Shown: positions 41,301 to 53,300 of the stretch, piece after piece
How the letters are laid out: each line of letters opens with the position of its first letter
Numbering within the stretch: position 1 is the stretch's first letter
Assembly: GCF_030867145.1 (NCBI RefSeq)
Contig: NC_134419.1
Location: 78,121,403-78,185,402 of the forward strand
From: Opisthocomus hoazin
Lineage: Eukaryota > Chordata > Aves > Opisthocomiformes > Opisthocomidae
Reading direction: 5' to 3'
Length of the DNA: 64,000 nucleotides
Notes under the pieces: model-generated
Databases searched by the model: none
Told to the model about the DNA's origin: nothing
The model's input: the letters and a program-made list of their open reading frames with translations, nothing else
Position numbers and translations under genes: made by a program

Positions 41301-44300
41301 TGAAAGATTTTTTTTTTTTATTATTATTTTAATATTAAAGTTCTCTTAAATAAAAATCTTCCTTTAGGTCTGGAAAGAAGGTGAGATTCAAACGTGCTTG
41401 TATATATTCTTATGCTACAGCTGCTTTTACAGCTAGTATTCTTCATGATAAAAGAAGACTTAAGCGCTTGCTATATAGGGCCTGAAATGAATATGGGTTA
41501 TTGTTCTTAAATTTCAAATCCTAAAGTATTTCAAATACTTTTAAGTCTGTTCAGTAAACAATGCATATACTTTTATAAATCTAGTGTTGTTCAATGTAGA
41601 GTTGAAAGCTAAACTGTAAAATATTTGTTGCTCTGCTGTAATGTTGTACAAATTTACAGGTTCTTCATGTTCAGCAGGTGGCAGAAGTGGAATCTCTACG
41701 CAAACAAACTTCAGGATCTAAAACGCTTCATGCTTGCGGTTGGTACCTGTTTTATGGGGGCTTTGTTTTCTCTTCCCTCTTAACTGCATTTGTTCTTAGC
41801 ATTAGAGGAAAAACAAGGTTGAAAAGAGCAAATGAAATGTATTTAAAACTTTTCAACCTGAGTAGACTACACTTTGCTGCGTCAGTGTACTGTCTCATCA
41901 TACTTTAATGCTGTGATTTACCAAAGCTAAGTCCTGCCAGGAGAAATCCATTTAATTGCATCCAGACAAATAGGCAGTAGCAGCCTAGAATTGGCAAAAT
42001 TCATATATAGTGCTTTAAGTGATTTGTGCAAATTCCGTTTAGGAAGTTTATAGCTAAGAAGGGAGCTCAGTACACCAGCTCTGCAAATGCAATGCAAATG
42101 TCTGTTGAAAATGATATGTGAAACAATTCCCTATTACGTTTTACTTTTCAGTGGCATAGAACAAGTATGACATGAAAAATTCAGCTCTGTGATTACAATT
42201 TAACTTGCAGTTCTCATGTTAACCTGGAATACAGCTAGACCACTTTTGAGCAAATATTGCATTATATCTTCCTAATATGAAATTGAAACAGGTATAATTT
42301 GGGGGGGGGGGGGGAAGCTGGACATGACCCAGCAGTGTGTGCTGGCAGCCCAGCAGGCCAGCCGTGCCCTGGGCTGCATCACCAGCAGCGTGGGCACAGG
42401 GCGAGGGGGAGGATTCTGCCCCTCTGCCCCGCTCTGCTGAGACCCCACCGGGAGTCCTGCGTCCAGCTCTGGAGCCCTCAGCACAGGACAGAGCTGGAGC
42501 TGTGGGAGCGGGGCCAGAGGAGGCCCCAGCAATGATCCGAGGGCTGGAACCCCTCTGTTGGGAGGACAGGCTGGGAGAGCTGGGGCTGCTCAGCCTGGGG
42601 AAGAGAAGGCTGCAGGGAGACATTATTGCGGCCTTCAAGTACCTGAAGGGGCCTACGAGAGAGGCGGAGAGGGACTTTTTGTAAAGGCATGGAGTGATAG
42701 GATAAGGAGTAAGGGCTTTAAACTGAAAGAGGGGTGATTTAGATTAGATATAAGGAAGAAATTTTTTACTCTGAGGGTGGTGAAGCCCTGGCCCAGGTTA
42801 CCCAGAGAAACTGTGGCTGCCCCCTCCCTGGCAGTGCTCAAGGCCAGGCTGGACGGGGCTCTGAGCACCCTGATCTGGTGGAAGGGGTTCCTGCCCAGGG
42901 CAGGGGGGTTGGAACTGGATGATCTATAAGGTCCCTTCCAACACAAACCATTCTGTGATTCTAAGAAAGAACAGTTTGCACCAGCTGTTTCGTGTAGACC
43001 TGGTAAAAATCTGCTAGAGCTGCTGAGTCTGGGTGGTTATAGACTGGTTAAATGCCAGGACTGCACCTTCCCATGCTTGTCTTAAGTTACGTTACTTTCA
43101 TAGGAAGATACAAGGTTTGTTAGATGGAGGCTATTTAGCTACAGCTGATTTTTGTGACAAATGTTTGTTCCATTGCAAAAACTCTAGGCTGTTTCCAAGT
43201 GTTCTGTTTCAGTGGGGGGTTGTGAGTGCAGCTGTATTCACAGGATGATAGGCTCCCCAACACTCCTACGGTACAACAGTCTTTGCTTTGTTGTTCTACC
43301 AACTTTAACAGAACAACTTGCGAGCTCATTAAAAAAAAAATATATAGATGTCTGAAGTTGGGTGAAAGCATTCATAGAAAGATCTAACTTCCTGTTCTTT
43401 CCGTTTCTCTTCGCCCCTCTCACTCTTTTTCCCCTTTCCTAGAAGATAATTGACAGGCTTTTCCTTGTATGTCAGAGTCTCTGCCTTCATCTTTACATGA
43501 ATTAGTTCCCACCACAATTAAGTAAAGTCAACATGTGTCAGTATTTGTTCTGGCGAGCATTCATGCTGATGTAAAGTCGTGCTGAGAAATAGACCTTGTA
43601 GATGTAGAGATCTACACGAGGTCTTAAAAAGACATCTCTATGGGATGAACTCTATTAGCTTGCGTATAGCCCTTGCTTGTGGAAAAAGCAAAGCGAAGCA
43701 TGCTGCCTCAGCCTGCCTTGGATGCAGCTTACAGGCTGCAGTGGAACGGCAGCACATGTGCAGTCGCTCACTGTGTCTCATCTGGGAAGTGGCAGCTCTG
43801 CTTTATTGTCTGGCTTTACCCTAAAGAAGCGTTGCCACAGTTCGAGCAATACAGCAGCCACGTAAACGCAGCACAAAAACCAAACTGAATTGTGGTAAGC
43901 CGGTCTAAATGGTTGTTTAATTCTGTGCTCGTGGATTTGTCTTGTGGCAGCCCTGAAAGATGAATATGAGCCATTGATGATGAAGAAAAACAAAAGTGTG
44001 AAATGCCAAGTGCCTTACCTGAATATGGGATAAATTCCAGATTACAACTTAAATTTTAGGTCAAACATGTAGATACTAATGTTTCTATTATGAGAGAAAT
44101 TGTTATTATTAACAGAGCTTTATTTACCTTGTCTTGGACCCCGGTTGACCATCTTGGGAGAAGAAAGGAAGGGATTTTTGTCTGTATTTATCAAACTCAT
44201 ATTTGCAGTTTGCAATTTTTGAGTAACTGCATCTGTATTACTTTTTGTTTTGCTCTACTTACTTCGTAGATAATGCTGACTATGAAGAAAAAAAGGCCAA

Positions 44301-47300
44301 GGAAAATAAACCAAGTACAGAGGAGAATACTTCCAAAGCCTTACCCATCAAACTACAAACACCCAAATCTTCACAGAGAATACGTCAGTTTAGTAAAAAG
44401 CAAAATGAAATGTCTCCCTTTAGTAAACTCTATGAAAAACTAAAACATGAGATTAAAGTGAAAAAACCTCTGCAAGAGGGAAATGTGTCTCAACAAGCTA
44501 CAAAGGAAGATGGCAAGACTGTTCTGCTAGAACCAAGTGCTCGAATTTCATCATCAGGTTGTGCTTATGATCTGGGAAGCCTGCCTAAAGAAAAAGAAGT
44601 AGGCAGAAGTGAAAATACTGAAGAATGTACCATAAAAATAAAGCAAAAAGTAATAAGTTCAGAACTTAGTGGGATCTCAGCTGTAGGAAGTGCTACCAAG
44701 AAGAGTTCTACCAGAAGTCCTCGAATTTCTGTTTCAAAGGAGGTGTCAACAGATATTTGTCAAAGAAGTCCCTTGCAGGATGATAAGGAGCTAAGTACAG
44801 CAGACAGATCTAAAGGTACTGAAGTTACAACCAATACCAGTAAGGAGAATGATGGAAATGCAGCATTTTCACTGAAGCCGTGCTCTATAAAATGCTTGGA
44901 TTATGCAGATAAAATGAAAACATACAGCTCTGCAATAGCAGGAGATAAACTAGCACAAACGACTAACACGACAAATATTTCTGAAGTAGATAAATATGTT
45001 CTGTCTACACCAACGCCCAGAAGAAAGGTTCCTCTGCTTTGTTTCATGTCGCCTGCCAGAGAAACAAGTGGAATGAATCCTGGTAATACTGATACTCCAA
45101 CAACTCGACGACTTATGTCATTGAAATGTAAGTCTTTTTCAGAAATTTTAGCTGAAACTGAAAGGGAAGATTCAGCATGCGGAAATGATAGCCTCCAACA
45201 ACTGCCCTTGGCAGGAAATAAATGCTTAAAACAAAGTCAAACAACTAAACAACATACACCAGGAAAATCTGGAGAAGAACAAGTGCTGAAAGCAACTTGT
45301 GAACAGCCCAACTTTGTTACCTCAGGAGAGGGACGTTCTGAAACTCTTGCCTCTTTTTCTAATTCCAAGAGTCCTAGAAGAAAGAACAGGCAAAGCGCTG
45401 AATTATCAAACAAAAGCGTCCATTCACAGACACTGGCTTCACAGGAGTCACCATCAGAACTGGCATCTCCTGCTGGTCAGAAATCTGGCTCTGGAGGAAA
45501 AAGGGGTAGGCCAAGGACCTCTGGACTGCTGACTGAGAAAGCAGTGGAGACAAGTGCCGTTCAGGAGCATCAGGAGAAGACTGCAGACCAAAAAGACAGT
45601 GGAGCTAAAGAAGAGCTGGCCACGAAGGGGTGTCCTCAGAAACAAGATTTGGAAGATGCCAGTGTTAAAAGACCTGGTAGATTGTCATCAAAAAGAAGGT
45701 CTTCTGGAAGCACTTCTGTACGGAAGGATAATGAGGCTGTCTCAGAAATTAATATTTCTGGCCTGTTTGCTGAAGAAGAATCAGGTAAGTATGTTTAGTC
45801 CCCTGCCTTGTTGTTTTTGTGTTTGAGAAATTCTCGTGCGTTTTTATGAGAATTTTTCCATTTACATAAGATGTAGAACTCATTGCTGACGTATTAATTC
45901 TAAAATATTTGTTATGTAGTTATATTTGACCATAAAAATACACAATAATATGTATGAAAGTTTACTCAATCTATTTCTCTTTAAGATAAGTTACCTTCTG
46001 ATATGTTTCCAACTTGAAAATGCATGAGTAAGCACTGTTTTTTATGCTGGTTAAAATGTTAACTTGGATTCTTAGATATGCAGAAATGTTTTCAATTGTT
46101 ATTTTTAGGCAAGACAAAGACAAGAACTAAGAGAAGTGGCAACTTGTTACCTCAGCCTGTAGGAAAAAGAAAGAGAGTGTCTTTTGGTGGTCATCTAAGT
46201 CCAGAACTTTTTGATAAAAGTTTGCCTCCCAACTCGCCCCTTAAAAGAGGTGCAATTCCTGCGAGACTGAGCTTACCGTTTGGAAACTCTCCACGTGCTG
46301 TTCTGAAAAAGGCTCAGGGATTGAAGCATTTTGCAGTCCAGGTACGTGTTAAGACTAATCAAGTTGCTGAGACAATTAGTGTGAGCAGAATTTACAAATG
46401 CGAAGACTTCTAAAAATTAACTAAAAATTAGTAGTAAGCCTTGTTGGGATATATGTTGGGAAGTGGATATTTTAATTGCAAATTAGAATGGTATTTGAAA
46501 TTGGCAAATTTTAGTCAGCATTTTTGTAACTTCTTGATTGTAGGAGAGGGCTCAGCTTACTCTTTAAATCTGTCTGTCTTGATACAGGAGGTATGTTTTT
46601 ATTCACCTCGCATGCTGTTGCTCATTCTCATGCATATGCGGGAGCATATTTCTGTACGTTTGTGCGTAGCAGCAGTGTCTACAGGCTCCAGTTTACCATA
46701 AAGAACAGAAAACTGAACAGTAGTTTGTTGGCAGACTGCAAGCTACTGCCATGTGGTTTGGCTAGGACTTATAAAACATTTGCTGTTGATTTAAACTAGG
46801 TAAAATGTATATAGTGTACTTGATGTGAACAAAATGTTTGAATGAAGTAGAATAATGAATTAATTTAATTTATTCAGTTGAATTTGCATGTGTCTTTTGA
46901 GACTTGAAATTTAAAACTTGTTAGAAGTTTGTTTTCAGAGAATAACATTTTAATAACATTTAAGGCTTGTTCAGATGATCTGATGATATTTATACTATTG
47001 TATTTGCTTGTCAGGGATGTAGATGAACATTTGTAGTTCAGCTATGTGCGGTAACGTTTTATCTTTATGGATTTTCTTTCTGAACATTTGCAGAAAGAAA
47101 AAATGTCACCAAAAAATTTGCCATCCCAGAAGTCCCCAGCTGCCTCGTCCCCTGCCTCTGGGAAGGCAACACCTAAACTTACTTTAGGCTCTCCAGCACC
47201 TGACAAAAAAGGGCGTTTCTCTATTTCTCTCGTCACGACACCATTACCAGTTGCAGAAGAGAACGATGCTGTTGCAGAAGACATGAAGAGGAAAAAAAGG

Positions 47301-50300
47301 GAGAAAAATGGTGCTCGAGTGGAAACACCTAAATCTTCTCAGGTTAACCAAGCTGGTAAAACCTTTTTAACAGCTATGCCTGACAAATTAACAAGAACTG
47401 CGCAGCTTGGTCTGAAGGTCACTCCCATGAAGAGGAGAAGTGAGTCTGTAGCAGTTATCAAAGCAAAAAGAAGAAGTGGTGCCTCTAGAGCCAATTTGCT
47501 AGGTTTGTTTCAACAATTAATTTTTAATTTTAATGTTAATGCCTTAAAATACAGGAACAAAACTGAAGTAAGCCTATTATTTCGTTATGCAGAGGCCACC
47601 AAACGACTGACCATATCTTCTGATGGTTGTTGGAAGCAACTGGGTATTGCAAAGTGTTACATTCTTGTATTCATAAAGCAAATTACTAAAGAATATGTAA
47701 AGCTGTATTTAGAACACAAATCTTTATGTTCAGAAGTTGAAAAATGGTAGAATTAAGGTTGTATTTGCAAGGTTAGTTTACAATAGTGATTCTTCAAGTT
47801 CTTTAAGGTCAAATAGTATTGAACTAAATGAAGTTGTATCAATTACATCAGTTTTTGATTTGAAAATGAACACTTTATAGCAATCTAGCTTCAGTTTGTT
47901 TTCTTTCTGCCTTTTTTTATACACAGTTCACAACCTTTCTCCAGGGACTTGACTGCACTTAACTGTTGACAGTAGTATATAACAGATATGATTAAAAAAT
48001 AGGATGATAACTGGGTGTTAATTTGAACATTTGAGGCTGAACATTTGAATTTAAATGTTGAACACTGATTTGAAATAGTTTTGATAGCATTGGAAACATT
48101 ATGATAGGGGAGCTCTGGTTCTTGAAATTTTTTCCTTTGAAGAAACTTTCAGATAAGGTATGTTTGTCATCTTTTTTTGTAAATTAAAGCAATTTAACTT
48201 TCAAAGCCAAATTGAAAGCTTCCCAGCAACACCACCACTCACCCAGGAATTTTTATCACATTCTAACTATCTCCATTTTTTGTAGTGTTACTTTAAAGTT
48301 TTGAGCAGTGTGCTACATAAAGTGTCTCAGTGATGGTGTCCTCATTATTATTATTACATGATGACATAAAATCACAGGCCTTCACAATACTTCCTGGTTA
48401 ATAGAGCTTAAAATGGTATTAATCTTTTAGCAAAACAAGTGGTGGGTGTTTTTTTTTTCCGTGGCTTTGGTTGTTCCATTCATTTTAATAGCAGCTGGGT
48501 ACTTCACAAATATTAGTGACATACCATTTTTCACCACCACTCTGTAATGTGCAAGTGTTTTTTAATATCAATGCATCAGTTTCTCACATAATATGAAAAG
48601 AACACGACAGTTCTTAAGTTTTGGCTGTCTACTTTCTATCCAAAATAAAACTCTTCGTGTTTCCAGTGCTTTTTAGATCATTTCCTGCATACTTGGCATT
48701 TTGCTAAGTGTCCTGAACACCCTAGCAATGACAGCTTTTGAAAGTTCTTTTTATTTACAGACTGTCCCCAACTTGCACAGCAATTCTGACAAGAGAATAA
48801 TATCTTTTTCTTCAGGAATGGCATTCCCCTTTTTATCTCTATTTAAAAATATAATCGTTTCTTTTATATGACCCCCGTGTTTTCGTAACCTGTTTCTGAA
48901 GTAAACAAGGCAGATGTCCTACCAACTTACAGCTTTATTTACTACACAGCTGTAACTGATTCCCTGATTTCTCTGCTGTGTACAGAATGATGCTCTGATA
49001 AAGACAGCCTTGCTTTGGGACTTTTCAGAGTATGGTATAAGGTGAAGGTAGGAAAAATTATGGAAAGTCTGTGTAGGTCTAAATGCTGTAAGCAGTATAA
49101 AGAAATAATTTCCAGACTACAAAATTCCTTGGGAAAGTGATGAAAGAAAAACTGGATATGTTTCACTTAGAAGCTGTTTCTCTGAAGTTAAATCTCATGT
49201 CCCACTAGGGAACAGCTCAGGTATAAGGATGAACGAGACTGAAAGGCGCATGGCAAGTTTCTATTGGGAAAAATGATTTCCTTACAAAAAGAATGAGGGC
49301 AGAATTGGGTCAGCATTCAGTTCTAGGATCTAACAGCTATTTGACACTGCATGAAGCTTTTTGGTGTTGTGGAAAGTTGCTGCGCTGGGTGCTTGGACAC
49401 TTGTTAAACTTCAGCTGAAATTGGGTCTTTCAACTGAAAGCGTTTCACAGAACACTTTAATATAGGTGTTGTCAGACATACAACAAGCACTTTCCTATGC
49501 CTGACTGCAGCAAAACCACTGGAAGCGTAAAGAAATAATTGTGAATTTCCATTTATACAGCTGATAATTAAAGTGGTTATTTCTCTTTTGCTTTCTAGTG
49601 GCAAAATCTTGGGCAGAAGTGGTAAAATTAGGTGTTGCCAGACCACAGTCAAAGACTGTTAAAAAAAGTGTCCAAAAAGCAAGATCCCTTAAGAAGATAA
49701 CCCAATCACCAAAGGTATGCTTTTTCTTTTTTCATGTTTCCTTTTTCTTTTTTTTTTTTATAACCACATAACAGCTTGTAGGTATTTAGCTACAGAATCT
49801 GAAAGCTTATCATCTTCTAGTATGGTGTTAAATGGGTGTTGGTGTCTTTGTCACAACATACAAGAAAAGTAGATTTAGTATAAAAGGAATCTTTGTTTAC
49901 TAACAGCCCCCCCCTCTGCCCCTTCTTTCCCCTCTGCAGACTCCAGAAAGAAAAATAAAAGGTCATTTTAGTACAGGTCATGCAGAGTCACCTGCTACAA
50001 TAGTTGTAGGTAGAGCTTATTCCACCAGAGTCGGAATGGCTGGACAGGTCCCTAAAGTGGTGAAAAATCCTACCATGAAGCTGAACATGAAAATGGATGA
50101 AAGCTTCACAGGTAAGTTTTTTTTAAATTCTGTTGCTCAATCTGCCAGCTGCGTAGTTCTTTTGTCAAAGTATTTGCTCATTTTTCTGAATGTAATTTGT
50201 AGGAATGACTGAAATGTTTAAAACTCCAGAAAATAAGAGTGGAAGAACGTCACCTATGGACAATGATCAGCAGACTGATTTTACACCAATGTGTACAGCA

Positions 50301-53300
50301 GCAGAAATTTCTGAATTGCACACTCCTGAGGAATCTGGTAGGTTTGTTACATGAAAAAAAAAAAGGAAGTGTTTAGGTGTATTTAGGGGTAGTGGTGTGT
50401 CTGCTGCTTGACACAATGAGTGGCCTCAGCCTAGGCAGACTTCACGTACTGAGATGAAGCATCTGACAGCTCATAAAAGGAACCATTGATTTGTATCATG
50501 TATTAAAAGACATTTTTGTAGTTCCAATTAAGAGTAGGTGTTATTTTCTTATTCGTTCTATTTGGTGTGAAACTTCAAAATGTTGAGGTACTGTTTGAGG
50601 CAAATCTTGCGCTGAGGCATGGCACTTTCTTAAACAGTTGTCTCTGAATACATCTAAATCCAGTCACAAAGCGTCATGGTAGGGAGAAATTATTGTGTAA
50701 TGTTGTGGAAAAAGCCTGTTTAATTAAACAAAAAAAAAGATAGGTTAGAAAGATTTGTATTACTTTGTTGTGCATCTTTTGCTAGGAACCGTGCATACCA
50801 GTTATTGTGTCCTTGTATAACTCGGAATTCTTGAAATTAAAATTCTGTTTTCTTGAGAATTTAGCAAAACTGAGCATCTACTGAAACACCAAGAAAAATC
50901 AAGAATAAATCTTCCAGTACTTAAAATAATAATAAGGGTTGAAATGTATTTTGATTTATTTCAGATGTTGAGGAAGATAGGCTTAGGTATAACGAACCTT
51001 GGTATAACTTCAGAAGGGAGTCTGGTAAAAAGTGTTTTCTTTGAAAAGAAGAACTGGTAGTGGTCTTCATCCACTTGAAGATGTCTATTATCAGCTGTTA
51101 TTTAACCAGTTATATTTAGTGCTTTCCTTAAGTTGGTGGGCAAGCCCTTAATCTTAGATCCTATACGCATCAATCCTGTCTGTCATGAACGCTTTAGTTT
51201 CATAATTTAGGGAGTGTGGACCGAAAAAACTAGTTTATTTCTTAATCCTGCTAGACCAGGAATTTGGAAGGAGTTAAACCATCTTATGATGGGGACTTGA
51301 CAGGATAGGAACTACAAAGGCAAATTATTGCTAGATCCTACAAGCCTCGATTCAAAACTGACACCAGCAGTACTTTATTTCTAGTTTAAATAGGAGGGTT
51401 ATGTTTTTAAAATGAACAGGGAGATAGTTTTAAGACTGAGATTATTGTTGTAGTTAAGGATAAGGGACTCCCCGAGTTAACCGGTTCCTCCAGCGTGTAG
51501 TACTCTTAGTTGTTACTGGCCTGCAGGTAGAGACTCATTAACTGCAACTCTGAACCTGGTCATCCAACCAGTTCTTTATTCAACCAGTTGCCCATTCATC
51601 TAGCCTCTGATCTTCTTGTTTGAATACCAAAGTATTGTGGGAGACAGTGTTGAAAACCTTGTTAGAGTTGCATTAAATAATGCCCACTGCTCTCTTTTCA
51701 TCCACAAATCCGTTCTTTTTGTCGTAGAAGGTAGTTGCATTGGTCAGGTATGATTTGCTTCCGATAAACTGATACTTACTGTTCCCAGTCACCCTGCTCT
51801 TCCTGTGCCCAGAAGTGTCTTTCAAGAGGACCTGCTCCACTAATTTGGCAGGGACCAAAGCAAGACTAGCCTTTCAGTATTCAAGGCTCGGTTTTGAGTA
51901 TGTTATCCTGGAAATAGCATTTCTGGCATTATGAATTTGGTCTAAATTGTGTTTCAGGAAGAAAATACAACTTCCTCCAAAATCTTCGGTAAATCGGTCT
52001 GACCAAATGTTTTTCCATAACCTTTCCTTTGTTTCAATTCTTTTTGACTAGTGGGAGGAATGGTGGCTGCTTCTGTTGAGCAACAGCGTGGTTGTGCTTG
52101 TTCTAATTCGCATGCGTACTGCGCTAGGAAACAACGAAGGAAACTAAGAAGCTGGCACTAAACAGCCAGAGAAATTCACTTTTTCCCAAGCTTTCCTTTT
52201 GATTATCCTTTTCTGCTATGCGTAATGAGCAGGACGCAAAAGAATCCAAGAGTTCCAAAAGTCAGTTCCTCTCCAAGGACCATAATGAGTGTTTGTGAAA
52301 AGTGTCTTTCCGAGTACAAGCCACATGCAAACAGTGTAGTTGGCGAATGTTATTGCGAGATCTCTGTCCGTTATTTTTTTGATGGTGTTAGGAGAGGTCA
52401 TGGTTGACTGCAAGCTGGCAAATATCCCAAGTTTCAAGATGGCTAAGAAGGAAGACCTTGGTTATTACAGGCCTCTCGGTCTCGCTTCAGTGCCTGGTAA
52501 AATTATGGAGAAATTTTTTTTCTGGGAGTTCTTGAAAAACACTTGCGAGACAACGCAGTCATTGGTCATAGCCTGTATGGATTCATGAGGGGAGAGTCCT
52601 GCTTAACCAAGTTCATTTCCTTTTATAACAAGGTCACCCATCTGGTCAACGAAGGGAAGCAAGCCAGTAGATGTGGTGTTTTGGGATTTTAGTAATGTTT
52701 TTGATACTGTCTCTCAGTATCCTTCTGGATAAAATGTCCAGCAGACAGTTAGACAAGTTCGTTATATGTTGGGTGAGCAACTGGATGACAGGTTGGGCTC
52801 AAAGAGTTATAGTACATGGGGTTACATCAGGCTGGTGGCCAGTCGCCAGTGGGGTCCCCCAGGGCTCAGTTTTAAGGCCAGTGCTCTTTAACGTTCTTAT
52901 AAATTATCTGGACACAGGAATTGAATGTACATTAAGTTAGGTTTGCTGATGATATGAAACTAGGAGGAGCAGTGGACTCCCTTGAGGGTAGAGAGGCCTT
53001 ACAGAGAGATCTGGATAGACTGGAGAGCTGGGCAATCGCCAACCGTATGAAATTTAACAAGAGCAAGTGCTGGATTCTCTACCTGGGACGGGGTAGTCCT
53101 GGCTAGATGTACAAACTGGGGGGCGAGAGGCTTGCAGAGTAGCCCCACAGAAAAAGATCTGGGGTTGATGGCCAGTTGAACAGGAGTCCCCAGTGTGACC
53201 TGGTTGCCAAAGGGACCAACCGTGTCCTGGAGTGCATGAAGCCCAGCATTGCTAGCCGGTCGGGGCAGACGATTGTCCCACTCTCCACTGCACTGGTGCG

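Larger units (their letters stand above)
38321..44269 (+). other. MKI67: MKI67 introns 2-6
   Basis: Introns 38321-39934, 40017-40098, 40215-40710, 40781-41659 and 41739-44269. Content recognised: the 9-bp repeat in intron 2 and the CR1 with its flanking G-run in intron 6. The rest is AT-rich unique sequence. Confidence 0.4.
45785..50202 (+). other. MKI67: MKI67 introns 7-11
   Basis: Introns 45785-46108, 46342-47093, 47503-49598, 49715-49939 and 50112-50202. No repeat or further exon was recognised in this AT-rich sequence. Confidence 0.4.

Noticed and set aside
47503..47750. In-frame extension of MKI67 exon 9 to a stop at 47750
   Set aside because: The family alignment continues at 49599 ([12 protein letters not shown]) with matching phase, so the extension is intron, though a retained-intron isoform cannot be excluded.
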